NCBI GenBank assembly: GCA_937929885.1
Contig: CALFUQ010000404.1
Span: 1-37,441, forward strand
Reading direction: 5' to 3'
DNA from: an uncultured Saprospiraceae bacterium
Lineage (GTDB): Bacteria > Bacteroidota > Bacteroidia > Chitinophagales > Saprospiraceae
DNA length: 37,441 bases
Shown: piece after piece, positions 1 to 10,582 of the stretch
How the letters are laid out: each line of letters starts with the position of its first letter
Numbering within the stretch: the first letter of the stretch is position 1
The notes under the pieces: generated by a model
The model's input: the letters and a program-made list of their open reading frames with translations, nothing else
Told to the model about the DNA's origin: nothing
Database searches by the model: none
Made by a program: the position numbers and the translations under genes

Positions 1-435
1 GGTTCAGGTTATAATGGCATTTACACAGGCGATGGCACAGCTCCACCAAATACTTCCGTAACCATACCTGATGTACTTAATTTTGTAGGTGACATTTCAG
101 TCTCAGGGCAAATCTTAGGCCCGTCTGATCAAAGACTTAAACTGGCAGCAAGTCCTATCGAACGATCTCTTAGTTTGCTCAATCAACTTAAACCTGTAGA
201 ATACAATTTTAACGTTGAAAAATTCACGAACTTAAATTTGCCTGAACAAAAACAATTTGGATTATTAGCGCAAGATGTTGAAACCGTTTTTCCTTCACTA
301 GTTAAAGAGTTTAAAACAGTTGATGGTGAAGAATATAAGTCTGTAAACTATCATGGTTTGATTTCGCTACTTATCGCATCAATTCAAGAACAACAAAAAG
401 AAATTGATTTATTGAAAAAACAGATCAAAGATTAA
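1..435 (+). CDS. Tail fiber domain-containing protein / S74-type intramolecular chaperone domain (C-terminal part; 5' end outside window)
   Basis: Frame is open from base 1 (GSGYNGIYTGDGTAPPNTSVTIPDVLNFVGDISVSGQILGPSDQRLKL...). SDxRLK motif, FGLLAQDVE..FPSLV, YKSVNYHGLISLLIASIQEQQKEI are typical of Bacteroidota tail-fibre/S74 chaperone C-termini. The listed ORF start at 175 (TTG) is internal. Confidence 0.8.
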   Translation, partial: GSGYNGIYTGDGTAPPNTSVTIPDVLNFVGDISVSGQILGPSDQRLKLAASPIERSLSLLNQLKPVEYNFNVEKFTNLNLPEQKQFGLLAQDVETVFPSLVKEFKTVDGEEYKSVNYHGLISLLIASIQEQQKEIDLLKKQIKD

Positions 436-682
436 TTATTGATATAATCATAATAAAATATTTTCTTTTCACTTAGTTTGATGCTTTTGAGCATAACTAT
501 TAGTCTCAGGTTACTAATCTTCATCCAAAAATTGAGAAACTAAAATGTAGGTCTGACATACAAATTAACATCCTGTATTTACTACCTTTTTACTGGTAGA
601 TTAATCAAATATTTCTTCCCATCATTATGAGTTAATTCCGTTACTTTTACGGAGCTTTTTTAGTTGTAAAGCCGTTTAGATA

Positions 683-690
683 TAGGTTTG
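683..690 (+). promoter_or_regulatory. Candidate Bacteroidota -7 element TAGGTTTG upstream of TonB receptor
   Basis: Perfect match to TAnnTTTG; TTTT at 658-661 about 21 nt upstream; receptor start about 43 nt downstream. Confidence 0.4.
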
Positions 691-732
691 TAGTGAACTA
701 ATGGCTAACAACTTCTTTAAACTCCTTACTTG

Positions 733-3462
733 ATGATAAAACTCTCTAAGACTTTAATAGTCTTCCTCCTAATTTCAATTGGGTTTGCGACAATTTCATA
801 CTCGCAAGAAGCACAACAAACTCTTATCACCGAAAACTTTAGCAACCAAAGTTGCAAGGCTATTCTGAGTCAGTTACAAGATAAATATCGAGTCAGATTT
901 TTCTTTAAAGAAAGTGAATTACCAAAGAGGATGTTTGATATCCAATTCACTGATCAATCGGTCGATGATGTGTTAGATCAATTACTACTAAATTCTTCAC
1001 TAGGACATTATAGTTATAGAGAGAATGGAATAATTATTCTCCCAGTTGTAGATATGGAGACTGAGTATTCTGCGGAGTATTATGCAGCACTAGATAAATC
1101 GGTGGGTGAACCACAGTCAACTAGTACTTCTCAAACTCAATTAGTAAGCATAGGGAATATTAGCACACTAGATGCTTCAGGATCTGCTATTGTCACTGGG
1201 AGGATAATCGATGACCAGACAGACGAACCTATTATAGGTGCAACAGTCAGATGGGTTAATACCGATGGTGCAGACGTAACCGATTTTGATGGGAATTTCA
1301 AAACTCAGGTACCTTCTGGCTCACGAGAATTATTAGTCGAGTATATCGGTTATCAAAACCTAATACAAGTATATGATGTCAAAGGTAATGGTCAGCTTGA
1401 CCTTAGACTAGAGAAAGAAGCTGTTGGATTAGATGAAGTTACCATTACTGCTCAGGCAGCAAACTCTAATGTAGAGAAAGCACAAATCGGAGTAGCAACA
1501 TTAAGTGTAGCAGAAATAAAAAAATTGCCAGCATTTATGGGTGAGGCAGATATTGTGAAGAGTTTACTCTTACAACCTGGTGTTAGTTCTCTTGGAGAAG
1601 GAGCCTCTGGTTTTAATGTTCGTGGTGGAGATGTAGATCAAAATCTGGTTATGCAAGATGAAGCGTTCTTTTTTAATTCTTCTCATGCCCTGGGATTCTT
1701 TAGTGCATTTAATGCAGACATGGTAAGCTCAGTCGATCTATACAAAGGAAATATCCCTTCTAAGTTTGGAGGAAGGCTTGCGTCGGTGATGGATGTTAAA
1801 CTTAAGAACGGTAATAACAAAAGATGGAGACTTAAAGGTGGAGCAGGATTAGTATCTAGTAGGATCGGATTAGATGGACCAATAGGAGATAAGATTACAG
1901 TCAATACTGGTTTCAGATCATCTTATGCTGACTGGGTGCTTAACCTAATAGATATCCCTGAGGTGCAAAACAGTTCTGCTTTTTTCTATGATGCCAATGT
2001 GAGAATCAACATGAGATTCAATGAAAAGAATAATCTGACCTTGTCTGGGTATTCTTCCTCTGATGATTTTGTTTACAATAATGAATTTGGGTTTGATTAC
2101 TCTACCCTAATTGGAAACCTGTCTTACAACACTACTTTCTCAGACAACATACTTAATAAATTTAGCGCAGTATATAGTCAGTATAAGAGCAGCCAATCTC
2201 AACTAACTGGTTTTGAAGGGGCTAGGATCGGTAATGATATTAACTATGTAAAACTAAAAGATGAATTATCGATCACTAATAGCAATGAATTAAGAATCGA
2301 TGTAGGAGGTTCTGCGATTTATTACTTTATGAAACCTGGTGTCCGAACGTCTCTAGGCGATATGAGTACAGTTATTCCTAAATCACTGGAAGATGAACAG
2401 GGATTAGAAGCAGCAGCCTTTGCTAATATCGAATTGCCTATCGGTGATGCCTTATTGATAACAGGAGGTGTTAGATTAAGTTACTACCAATACCTAGGTG
2501 CTAAATCAGTATTCCAATATACTGACCCTATTAATCCCACACTGGCAACTATTGGCGAGCCAATACAGTATGGTGATGGAGATGTTATTGCTTCTTACTT
2601 TACACCTGAGCCTAGATTATCACTTAGGCTTAAGCTGACAGACGATATATCTATAAAGACTGGATATAGTAGAACAGCCCAATATATCAATCAGATATTT
2701 AACTCAGACTCCCCTACTCCTAGTTCACAATGGCAACTTTCTACTGAGTACTTAAAACCACAAACCTCTCATAATCTATCCATAGGTTACTTCCATAACT
2801 TTGCAGATAATAACTGGGAAACCTCATTTGAAGTATATGGTCGACAGATAGATCAGTTATATGATTATCGTGATTTCGCTAACTTATTTGTCAATGAACA
2901 TCTAGAGACAGAACTACTCTCGGGAGAAGGAAGGTCTTACGGTGCAGAGCTAAGTATCAAAAAGAAAAAAGGAACTTATAATGGTTGGTTAAGTTATACT
3001 TACTCACGAGCAGAAAGATTAATAGATGGAATTAACGATGGCAATTACTACCCTAGTAATTTTGACAAGCCACATGACTTATCATTAGTTCTAAACTACC
3101 AGCCCAATAAGAGAAATACTTTTACGGTGAACTTTAATTATGGAACAGGTAGACCTACTACAGCTCCTGTGGGCAATTTCTTGACTAAAACAGGATTATT
3201 CGTTCCTATTTATACCGAGCGTAACCAATTAAGGATTCCTGACTATCACCGAATAGACGTTGCATATACTTTGGGGAAAGGTTGGAAAAAAGACAAACGA
3301 TTTCAGAGTAGTTGGACACTTTCGGTATACAATATATATGGAAGGCGAAATGCATTCTCAGTATACTATGATAATACAGGTGCAAGGAAAGCGATTGCTA
3401 ATAAGCTATCTATTCTTGGATATGCATTCCCTGCAATAACATTCAACTTCGAAATTATATAA
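733..3462 (+). CDS. TonB-dependent receptor with N-terminal STN domain and carboxypeptidase-regulatory-like domain
   Basis: Signal peptide; STN-like region (FSNQSCKAILSQLQDKYRVRFFFKESELP...); VTGRIIDDQTDEPIIGATV; plug motif (GFNVRGGDVDQNLVMQDE); beta-barrel to C-terminal aromatic region. ORF track starts at TTG 730; ATG at 733 preferred. Confidence 0.9.
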   Translation: MIKLSKTLIVFLLISIGFATISYSQEAQQTLITENFSNQSCKAILSQLQDKYRVRFFFKESELPKRMFDIQFTDQSVDDVLDQLLLNSSLGHYSYRENGIIILPVVDMETEYSAEYYAALDKSVGEPQSTSTSQTQLVSIGNISTLDASGSAIVTGRIIDDQTDEPIIGATVRWVNTDGADVTDFDGNFKTQVPSGSRELLVEYIGYQNLIQVYDVKGNGQLDLRLEKEAVGLDEVTITAQAANSNVEKAQIGVATLSVAEIKKLPAFMGEADIVKSLLLQPGVSSLGEGASGFNVRGGDVDQNLVMQDEAFFFNSSHALGFFSAFNADMVSSVDLYKGNIPSKFGGRLASVMDVKLKNGNNKRWRLKGGAGLVSSRIGLDGPIGDKITVNTGFRSSYADWVLNLIDIPEVQNSSAFFYDANVRINMRFNEKNNLTLSGYSSSDDFVYNNEFGFDYSTLIGNLSYNTTFSDNILNKFSAVYSQYKSSQSQLTGFEGARIGNDINYVKLKDELSITNSNELRIDVGGSAIYYFMKPGVRTSLGDMSTVIPKSLEDEQGLEAAAFANIELPIGDALLITGGVRLSYYQYLGAKSVFQYTDPINPTLATIGEPIQYGDGDVIASYFTPEPRLSLRLKLTDDISIKTGYSRTAQYINQIFNSDSPTPSSQWQLSTEYLKPQTSHNLSIGYFHNFADNNWETSFEVYGRQIDQLYDYRDFANLFVNEHLETELLSGEGRSYGAELSIKKKKGTYNGWLSYTYSRAERLIDGINDGNYYPSNFDKPHDLSLVLNYQPNKRNTFTVNFNYGTGRPTTAPVGNFLTKTGLFVPIYTERNQLRIPDYHRIDVAYTLGKGWKKDKRFQSSWTLSVYNIYGRRNAFSVYYDNTGARKAIANKLSILGYAFPAITFNFEII

Positions 3463-4514
3463 TGACGAAGTTAATAGCATTTACATCAATAGCTCCTGTG
3501 TTGCTTTTGTGCGCATGTTTAGATGAGGTAGAATTTGATGTACCTAATGAATTTCAAAATACTGTCGTCATCAATGGAAAGATAGTTAAAGGAAATCCTT
3601 CAACAGTAGAAGTGACAGTCCAAAACTTATTTGATTTCGCATTTACAGGTGAATCATTTTTAAATGCTCAAAGTGTTCAACTATTCGATGAGAATGGTCA
3701 TAAATTAAATTTGCCTGTTAAGGGACCAGGCACCTACGAACTTAAGATCTATCCTAATTCTGGTTTCGATGTAGAAATCGGCAACTCATATGGCATTGAG
3801 GTAAAATTATTTTCTGGTCAGTCATTTGAATCAGAACTTGCTGAATTAGTAGGTGTACCAAAAATGCAAAAGTTAGAATCTAGATTAGTTAATAAGGAAA
3901 TTATAAATTTTGTAAGTGAAGAGCTCGAAGTTCAACCAGTTATAGAATACATAGTGAATACTTCACTACTATCTGATGGTCTGGAAAGAACAAACTTAAA
4001 GTGGGATTTTAATCGAACTTACAAATTTACAGACGACTCATCTCATGTGTGTTATGTGACTACCGTTGTAGATGCGGATTTGATTGAAAGTGTAAATGAA
4101 TCTCAAATTACATCTTCATCTCTAGATGATTATTTGATACTAGAACAACGGATTTCTCAACAAATGGTGGAAGGACAATACACTTTCGTTATTCAAGAAG
4201 CATTGGATGAAAATGCAATAATATTTTGGGAACAAGTAAGAGCATTATCAACAAACAATGGCACCTTCTACGAACCTCCTCCAGGGCAATTAATTACAAA
4301 CCTCAAGCAATCAAATGATACTGAAGGGTCAGTGTTTGGATTTTTCTATGCTACAGAACATGATACCTTAAAGGTTTATGTGGATTCTACTTTTATCGAT
4401 CTAAGTATTCCTGTTTGTCCTCGTCCCCCACGTGCTGGACCTCCAGTATGTGACGAATGCTGTAGCTGCCCTAGATTTTTTTCAACAATTAAACCATCAT
4501 ATTGGATAAATTAA
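3462..4514 (+). CDS. DUF4249-like lipoprotein (paralog 1)
   Basis: Lipobox-like LLLCACLDE; paralogous to 4547-5611 and 7413-8504; C-terminal CDECCSC...KPSYW. TAATG overlap with receptor stop suggests translational coupling. Confidence 0.75.
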   Translation: MTKLIAFTSIAPVLLLCACLDEVEFDVPNEFQNTVVINGKIVKGNPSTVEVTVQNLFDFAFTGESFLNAQSVQLFDENGHKLNLPVKGPGTYELKIYPNSGFDVEIGNSYGIEVKLFSGQSFESELAELVGVPKMQKLESRLVNKEIINFVSEELEVQPVIEYIVNTSLLSDGLERTNLKWDFNRTYKFTDDSSHVCYVTTVVDADLIESVNESQITSSSLDDYLILEQRISQQMVEGQYTFVIQEALDENAIIFWEQVRALSTNNGTFYEPPPGQLITNLKQSNDTEGSVFGFFYATEHDTLKVYVDSTFIDLSIPVCPRPPRAGPPVCDECCSCPRFFSTIKPSYWIN

Positions 4515-4546
4515 TTAAATGCATTTTTTTGCAATTTAGAACGCAT

Positions 4547-5611
4547 ATGATCAAACAGAAAATATTATTATTTGGACTTTTAGGCATTTGCTTATTCAGT
4601 GCATGTATTGACGAGATAGACTTTGATGTACCTAACGAATTTCAAAACACTACGGTTATCATTGGTAAAATCGTAAAAGGTAATCCTTCCAAGGTTGAGG
4701 TAAGCATTCAAAAAGTTTTTGATTTTGCTTTTGAAGGAGAAGTATTTGTAAATGCTCAAAGCGTAAGAATAGTCAATGAAGCTGGAACTAAACTTGAAGT
4801 CCCTATTAGCGGACCTGGAGAGTATGAATTATATATAGATGCTGCATCTGGATTTGATGTTGAGATTGGTAATTCTTATAGCCTAGAAGTTGGACTATTT
4901 GATCAACAGACCTTTAAATCAGAATCTGCAGTATTAATCCCAGTGCCTGAGATGGAGGCAGTAGATCATAGATTGGTTATGAAAGAAGTTCTAAATTTTG
5001 AAAACGAACTAGAAGTTCAACCAAGAATAGAATATGCCGTAAATACATCCTTAATCTCAAATGTAAATCAAGCAAGGACTAGTCTGAAATGGGATTTTGA
5101 ACGTACTTATAAACAGTCGGACACAGAAGGTGGAGAATGCTATGTGAGTGGGTTTGCAGATTTTGATCTAATACAAACTATCAATGCTAATGAAGTAACT
5201 GCAACAGATCTCAATGATTACTTAGTACTTGATCAGCGATTGTCTAATACCATGGTAGAAGGCCAGTATGTCTCTGTAATACAAGAAGCGTTAGATGAAG
5301 ATGCTATAAAATTTTGGGAACAGATAGAAGGCCTATCATCTAATAATGGAACATTCTATGAACCACCTCCAGGTCAGATAATTTCTAATTTTGAAAACAT
5401 AAGTGATATAGAAGGATCTGTCTTTGGATATTTCTATGCTACTCAACATGATACAATTAATCTATTTGTGGATTCCTTATTCATTAATCAATTTGCAACA
5501 ATCTGTCCTCGTCCTCCAGGTCAAAATCCTAATCCTCCTTGTGACGATTGTTGTGATTGCACGCAACTTTCTAATAGCACCACTGTAAAACCATCTTTTT
5601 GGACTAGATAA
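4547..5611 (+). CDS. DUF4249-like lipoprotein (paralog 2)
   Basis: Signal peptide/lipobox MIKQKILLFGLLGICLFSACIDE begins at the internal ATG 4547 (ORF track start 4502 would give a non-signal extension); C-terminal CDDCCDC...KPSFW. Confidence 0.75.
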   Translation: MIKQKILLFGLLGICLFSACIDEIDFDVPNEFQNTTVIIGKIVKGNPSKVEVSIQKVFDFAFEGEVFVNAQSVRIVNEAGTKLEVPISGPGEYELYIDAASGFDVEIGNSYSLEVGLFDQQTFKSESAVLIPVPEMEAVDHRLVMKEVLNFENELEVQPRIEYAVNTSLISNVNQARTSLKWDFERTYKQSDTEGGECYVSGFADFDLIQTINANEVTATDLNDYLVLDQRLSNTMVEGQYVSVIQEALDEDAIKFWEQIEGLSSNNGTFYEPPPGQIISNFENISDIEGSVFGYFYATQHDTINLFVDSLFINQFATICPRPPGQNPNPPCDDCCDCTQLSNSTTVKPSFWTR

Positions 5612-5620
5612 TTTAGTACT

Positions 5621-7300
5621 ATGAAAAATATCACACTCTATATTATTTGCTTATTTACATTCTGCGCTGCGAGTAGTGCATATGGTCAAGATCAATGTAA
5701 TGTGCATCTAGATAAGTCATTCTATGTAACTGGTGAGATTATCTGGTACAAGCTATACTTACCTGCCGCTCTAAAAGATAAAAGTGTCGCGATCAAAACT
5801 ACTCTTGTCGCTGCTAATGGAGCCTCTGTAGACGATCATTTTAATGTTACTGGTGGTGACAGCCATGTGTCAGGATATTACAAACTTCCTTTTGACCTTA
5901 GCTCCCAAGTTTATTCATTAGTATTTTCTGCTACTCGTAGTAAAATTGATGCGGAAGAGATCCTTGCAGAAATATTTGTTCCAGTGTATAATGATTTGGA
6001 ATCGATACCAACTACCGAAATGGTAAATCAGGTAGATATAAACAGCTATAACTCTACACTTAATTCTTCAGGAAACTTAGCAATAGAAATTACCCTAGAC
6101 AAAGAAAGTTATAACAGCAGAGAGAAAGTAAACGCAAACATAAAAGTTAAAAATGCTAGTGGTAGCCCTATCGCTGCAAATGTATCTGTATCCGTAAAAG
6201 ATGCTGAATTGCTACCTGGCGATATGAATTCGACAACTGCATTTGCAGGAAACTCTGTAAACTTCGAATTCAAGGATGATACGTACATGGAAAAAATGTA
6301 TGTCAAAGGAAGCTATGTAAAAGATGATGGTGAGCTAATTCCAAATGAAATTATAGGTGCTTATGCAAACAATGAAAATAAACTCTACTTCGCTGTACCA
6401 GATCGAACAAATGGAAAATTTCATTTAGAGTTCCCTAATTACTATAATTCTAAATCCATTCAATTTTTTCCATTTGTAGATGACGGGAAAGACCTAAAAA
6501 TTACGCTTAATCCTGTCGGCAAACCGAATGCTAAACAATTAAGCTATAGCCAATCTATAATAGATTATATAAAATTAAGCCGTCAGAGAAAAAAACTTTT
6601 CCAGCGGTACACTGCCCTAGAAAGTAATATCAAACCTAAAGAATACGAAACGGAAGTTGTAGAATTTAAGTCAAGTAAGTCGTATGATATTACCGAGTAT
6701 AAGTCTTTTGAAAATGTTGCTAGCTTTTTAAAAGAAGTCTCTACTCCTCTAAGAATGAAGCCAAAGAAAGGAGTATATGAAGGAGCTATGTATATGCCTT
6801 CTAAGCTTAAAGGTTTTAGTCAATATTCTGAGTCTCCACCAATCTATATTTTGAATGGATACTTGACTAGGAATTCAGACTATGTAGCAAATTTGGATTT
6901 GGATATCGTTACCAATATAGCAATGATGTATGACCCCAAAAAGATAAGAGACGAGTATAAAATCTTCGGTGCCGCAGGAGTAGCACAGCTTAAGTTAAAA
7001 TCTAAGGACATCATGATCCCAGAATCTGATAAAGAAGAAATATTCATGATTAGTGGATTGTTACCAGAAACTACATTCCCAACATTTGATCCAAGTGACA
7101 TAAATGATGATCAGTTTCAGCCTTTCTTCAGACCCCAACTATACTGGAATGGTAATCTGTCTACTGATAATTCTGGTAGTTTAGATATTGACTTTTATCA
7201 GTCAGATGATATCAGCACATTTGTGATCGAAGTCGTAGTACAAGGAGCTGATGGCTCTGTCTCTAAGGCACAGAAAACTTATCAAGCTGTGTGGCAGTAG
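5621..7300 (+). CDS. Secreted MG2 (macroglobulin-like)-type protein
   Basis: Signal peptide MKNITLYIICLFTFCAASSAYGQ; N-terminal VHLDKSFYVTGEIIWYKLYLP resembles MG2 domains; C-terminal FRPQLYWNGNLSTDNSGSLDIDFYQSDD resembles Bacteroidota MG2/plug-containing proteins. Confidence 0.6.
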   Translation: MKNITLYIICLFTFCAASSAYGQDQCNVHLDKSFYVTGEIIWYKLYLPAALKDKSVAIKTTLVAANGASVDDHFNVTGGDSHVSGYYKLPFDLSSQVYSLVFSATRSKIDAEEILAEIFVPVYNDLESIPTTEMVNQVDINSYNSTLNSSGNLAIEITLDKESYNSREKVNANIKVKNASGSPIAANVSVSVKDAELLPGDMNSTTAFAGNSVNFEFKDDTYMEKMYVKGSYVKDDGELIPNEIIGAYANNENKLYFAVPDRTNGKFHLEFPNYYNSKSIQFFPFVDDGKDLKITLNPVGKPNAKQLSYSQSIIDYIKLSRQRKKLFQRYTALESNIKPKEYETEVVEFKSSKSYDITEYKSFENVASFLKEVSTPLRMKPKKGVYEGAMYMPSKLKGFSQYSESPPIYILNGYLTRNSDYVANLDLDIVTNIAMMYDPKKIRDEYKIFGAAGVAQLKLKSKDIMIPESDKEEIFMISGLLPETTFPTFDPSDINDDQFQPFFRPQLYWNGNLSTDNSGSLDIDFYQSDDISTFVIEVVVQGADGSVSKAQKTYQAVWQ

Positions 7301-7412
7301 TTATCTAGACTTTTATAAACTTTCCAAGAAAGGATTAATAGCCAACCCAACCATAATAGAACGTTATGTTTAAACTTGAAGCGAAAAGCTATCTGCAAGC
7401 GTTTTATACTAA

Positions 7413-8504
7413 ATGAATCACCTATTGGCAAAACGACTAGTTCAAGCTTTTACTTTTATTGCTTTAGTCTTTTGTTATGGCTGTTTGGATCAGATTCAAT
7501 TTGATCCGCCATCGGAATTCCAAAATTCTACGGTTATCATGGGTAAGATTGTCAAGGGCAATCCTTCCTCGGTAGAGGTTACCATACAGAAAGTATTTGA
7601 TTTCTCCTTTACAGGTGAAAATTTTGTGAATGCTGTAAGTGTGCAAGTAGTAGATGAGAGTGGTAAAAAATTAGATATACCTCAGCAACAACAAGGTTTC
7701 TATAAACTAGCGATCTTGCCATCTATGGATTTCGAAGTAGAGATTGGTCGTTCGTATGGCATCGAGATAAGCCTATTCGACGGACAAAGTTTTAAATCAA
7801 GTTTAGAAGAACTAATTCCAGTTCCTGGGATGGAGTCTGTAGAGCATAAACTCATTACTAAAGAGGTCACAACTCCAGATAGCATAACACAGAATGTAAC
7901 TCTTGTGGAGTATCGAGTAAATACACCCTTAATCGCTGATGCAAATCAAAAAAGAACAAATGTCAAATGGGACTTGCTACGTACTTATAAAAAAACTGAT
8001 TTGATAGCGCGGGATGTCTGTTACGTTAGTGGTTTTGAAGAGTCCGATTTAATACAAACTTTTAATACGACAGGTAATACTACCTCTACAATTAATGATC
8101 GATTACTATTAGAACAAGTGGTTACTCGAATTATGGTAGAAGGTCAGTATGTGTCAGTTATCCAAGAATCTCTGAACGAAGGTGCAATGGAATTTTGGGA
8201 TCAAGTAAATGGTTTATCATCTAATAGTGGAACGTTCTTCGAACCACCTCCAGGTCAAGTAGTAACTAACATTAAGAAAACTAATGAAGTGGAGGGTGCA
8301 ATATTTGGATACTTCTATGCAACAGAACATGACACTATTCATACATTTGTTGATTCTACATTTGTTGATTTTTATACTGCTATTTGTCCACACCCTGATA
8401 ATGTCCCAAGAGAAAATAGCGACTTCGGACCTTGTGATGATTGTTGCTTTTGCCTATGGACACCAAATAGTACTACTGAGAAACCTTCTTTCTGGACTAG
8501 GTAG
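7413..8504 (+). CDS. DUF4249-like lipoprotein (paralog 3)
   Basis: Paralogous to 3462-4514 and 4547-5611 (FQNSTVIMGKIVKGNPSSVEVTIQKVFDF); C-terminal CDDCCFC...KPSFWTR. Confidence 0.75.
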   Translation: MNHLLAKRLVQAFTFIALVFCYGCLDQIQFDPPSEFQNSTVIMGKIVKGNPSSVEVTIQKVFDFSFTGENFVNAVSVQVVDESGKKLDIPQQQQGFYKLAILPSMDFEVEIGRSYGIEISLFDGQSFKSSLEELIPVPGMESVEHKLITKEVTTPDSITQNVTLVEYRVNTPLIADANQKRTNVKWDLLRTYKKTDLIARDVCYVSGFEESDLIQTFNTTGNTTSTINDRLLLEQVVTRIMVEGQYVSVIQESLNEGAMEFWDQVNGLSSNSGTFFEPPPGQVVTNIKKTNEVEGAIFGYFYATEHDTIHTFVDSTFVDFYTAICPHPDNVPRENSDFGPCDDCCFCLWTPNSTTEKPSFWTR

Positions 8505-8515
8505 AATAAATCTTG

Positions 8516-9508
8516 TTACTTCCTTTCCTTATAAAGCTTTGCGAAGTCTTTAGCAAAATAAGTAAGTATACTATCAGCTCCAGCACGATGAATAGAAAGT
8601 AAAGTCTCAGGCATAGCTTCTTCATATTTAAGCCACCCTTTTTGGCAGGCTGCTATGAGCATAGCACACTCACCACTAACATGATAAGCAGCAATAGGGA
8701 GATCAAAATTATCCTTCATCATGTGAATGATATCTAGATAATTTAAAGCTGGTTTGACCATTAAAAAATCAGCGCCTTCTATCGTATCTAGTTCTCCTTC
8801 TATCAGTGCCTCCATCTTATTCGCGGGATCCATTTGGTAAGTTTTTTTATCCTTCGGTATATCAGCGCCTTCTACAGGAGCCGACTCTAGCGCGTCTCTA
8901 AATGGGCCATAGTATGCACTAGCATATTTTGCTGTGTAAGACATAATCGAAACATCACTAAACCCTTTACCATCTAGTGCCTCTCTGATTGCTCTTACTC
9001 TCCCATCCATCATGTCTGATGGGCCAATAATATCAAATCCCGCTGCTGCTTGAGCTAAAGACATTTTCTGTAAGACTTTCAATGTCTCATCATTTATAAT
9101 CTTTCCATTTTTGACTATGCCGTCATGTCCATCAACACTATATGGATCTAGTGCAACGTCAGAGATCAAGCAAACCTCAGGAAATTCCTTTTTAATCTTC
9201 GCTGCGGCCTTTAAATAAAAATTCTTTTTGCTGTAGCTGTATTTCCCAACTTTGTCTTTGTCCTTATCGGCTATATGTGGAAATACGATAAAGCTATTTA
9301 TCCCTAGCTTTATACAGCTCTCAATCTCTCCCAGCATCTTATCAATAGACCATCGATAATTACCTGGCAGTGATTTAACCTCACTCTTGACTTTTTTCCC
9401 ATCTTCCAGAAACAATGGATACACAAGATGATCTGGAGTTAATATGGTTTCTCTTACCATATTCCTAACTGCTACTGATTTTCTATTTCTTCTAGGTCGT
9501 CGATTCAT
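8516..9508 (-). CDS. hemB: Delta-aminolevulinic acid dehydratase (porphobilinogen synthase)
   Basis: RRPRRNRKS.. N-terminus, [44 protein letters not shown] motifs. Confidence 0.97.
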   Translation of the reverse strand: MNRRPRRNRKSVAVRNMVRETILTPDHLVYPLFLEDGKKVKSEVKSLPGNYRWSIDKMLGEIESCIKLGINSFIVFPHIADKDKDKVGKYSYSKKNFYLKAAAKIKKEFPEVCLISDVALDPYSVDGHDGIVKNGKIINDETLKVLQKMSLAQAAAGFDIIGPSDMMDGRVRAIREALDGKGFSDVSIMSYTAKYASAYYGPFRDALESAPVEGADIPKDKKTYQMDPANKMEALIEGELDTIEGADFLMVKPALNYLDIIHMMKDNFDLPIAAYHVSGECAMLIAACQKGWLKYEEAMPETLLSIHRAGADSILTYFAKDFAKLYKERK

Positions 9509-9738
9509 TTTGTCTTTTTAGAATTATGCGGTACAGGGTCATGACCATGAGGTCCCCAAGGATGACATTTACATATCCTCTTTAATCCAAGAAATATGCC
9601 TTTTATTACACCCCATTCATTGATTGCATCAATCATGTATGCAGAGCATGTAGGTTGGAATCTACAAGAAGGGCCGAGTAAAGGGGAAATAGCGGTTTGA
9701 TAAAATCTAACTGGAAGTATAAATATCTTTTTGAACAA
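9505..9738 (-). CDS. yidD: Membrane protein insertion efficiency factor YidD
   Basis: [28 protein letters not shown]...[20 protein letters not shown] is diagnostic of YidD. Overlaps the hemB start by 4 nt. Confidence 0.95.
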   Translation of the reverse strand: MFKKIFILPVRFYQTAISPLLGPSCRFQPTCSAYMIDAINEWGVIKGIFLGLKRICKCHPWGPHGHDPVPHNSKKTK

Positions 9739-9743
9739 CCTTT

Positions 9744-10262
9744 TTAGTTTAATTCTAGTGTTCCTAAAGTTTTACCTTTCTGTAAAAGAAAGTGTTCTTT
9801 TTTATCCTTTGAATACTTCATAGCTACCACATTACTTTGATCATCAAATGTTTCAATCAGAATCTTATTTTCTACTTGAATATTGTTTTGCGGTACAACA
9901 TTGACCACTTCAAAATAACACCATACTGCCAATAGATCTTCAGATACTTCCTTGCCCACAAATTCGATTTCATACATTTTGTCATCTACACTAATCAAGA
10001 AAGTTTCGGCTAGATACTTTGTCAAAATCGAATCTGCATTAGCAGCTTCTTTGCTAGTACATAATTTTAAATTTTCCTCTTTTAAAACCTTTGCTATTGC
10101 TTCTTCTAAATCGTCAATGAATATTCTTAAAGAAATTTGCAGGGCACTCTCCTCGGCACTGTAATGAATATCGCACTTAGATAGATGAAATTCGTGCTCT
10201 AGTTGATGAGTCTGACAGACTCCCAAAAGACTTAAAAAGAGTATATAAATTACTTGTGTCAT
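9744..10262 (-). CDS. DUF6702-like family protein
   Basis: [34 protein letters not shown] resembles this Bacteroidota family. Confidence 0.55.
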   Translation of the reverse strand: MTQVIYILFLSLLGVCQTHQLEHEFHLSKCDIHYSAEESALQISLRIFIDDLEEAIAKVLKEENLKLCTSKEAANADSILTKYLAETFLISVDDKMYEIEFVGKEVSEDLLAVWCYFEVVNVVPQNNIQVENKILIETFDDQSNVVAMKYSKDKKEHFLLQKGKTLGTLELN

Positions 10263-10543
10263 ATCCTAAGAACCGTAATTATAGAACAATTTATATCAGC
10301 TTTTGGTGCCTTTAATCATGCAATTGTAATTTTCAGGTAGAGGTTAACCCTTAATGTCTCAATAAGCCACAGATGTTAAAGTTATTAGATCGCAACCCTT
10401 TATAGAATAACTGACGTCAAAATGGCTACATAACAATATCTAGATAGACTTTTATGTACAAAATAGTCGCACTAAATAGTACGACTAAATCAACTGTTAA
10501 CTATAGTTCTTTAAGAGGCAACTATAATTAGCAAAGCGTTGAA

Positions 10544-10577
10544 AAATAAAGGAGGCTTAAAGAAGTCTCCTTTATTT
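10544..10577 (-). terminator. Rho-independent-like hairpin 3' of the 10583-11305 gene
   Basis: Inverted repeat AAATAAAGGAGGCTT / AAGTCTCCTTTATTT with 4-nt loop; U-rich continuation on the minus strand. Confidence 0.7.
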
Positions 10578-10582
10578 CTATG

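Noticed and set aside
620-665. Hairpin TCCGT-TACTTTT-ACGGA followed by GC and T7
   Set aside because: Only 5 bp of stem; may be a weak terminator but not strong enough to list as a feature.
8284-8553. 89-aa ORF overlapping the end of DUF4249-like paralog 3
   Set aside because: Out-of-frame overlap with a conserved coding region that runs into the hemB 3' end; hydrophobic but not convincing.
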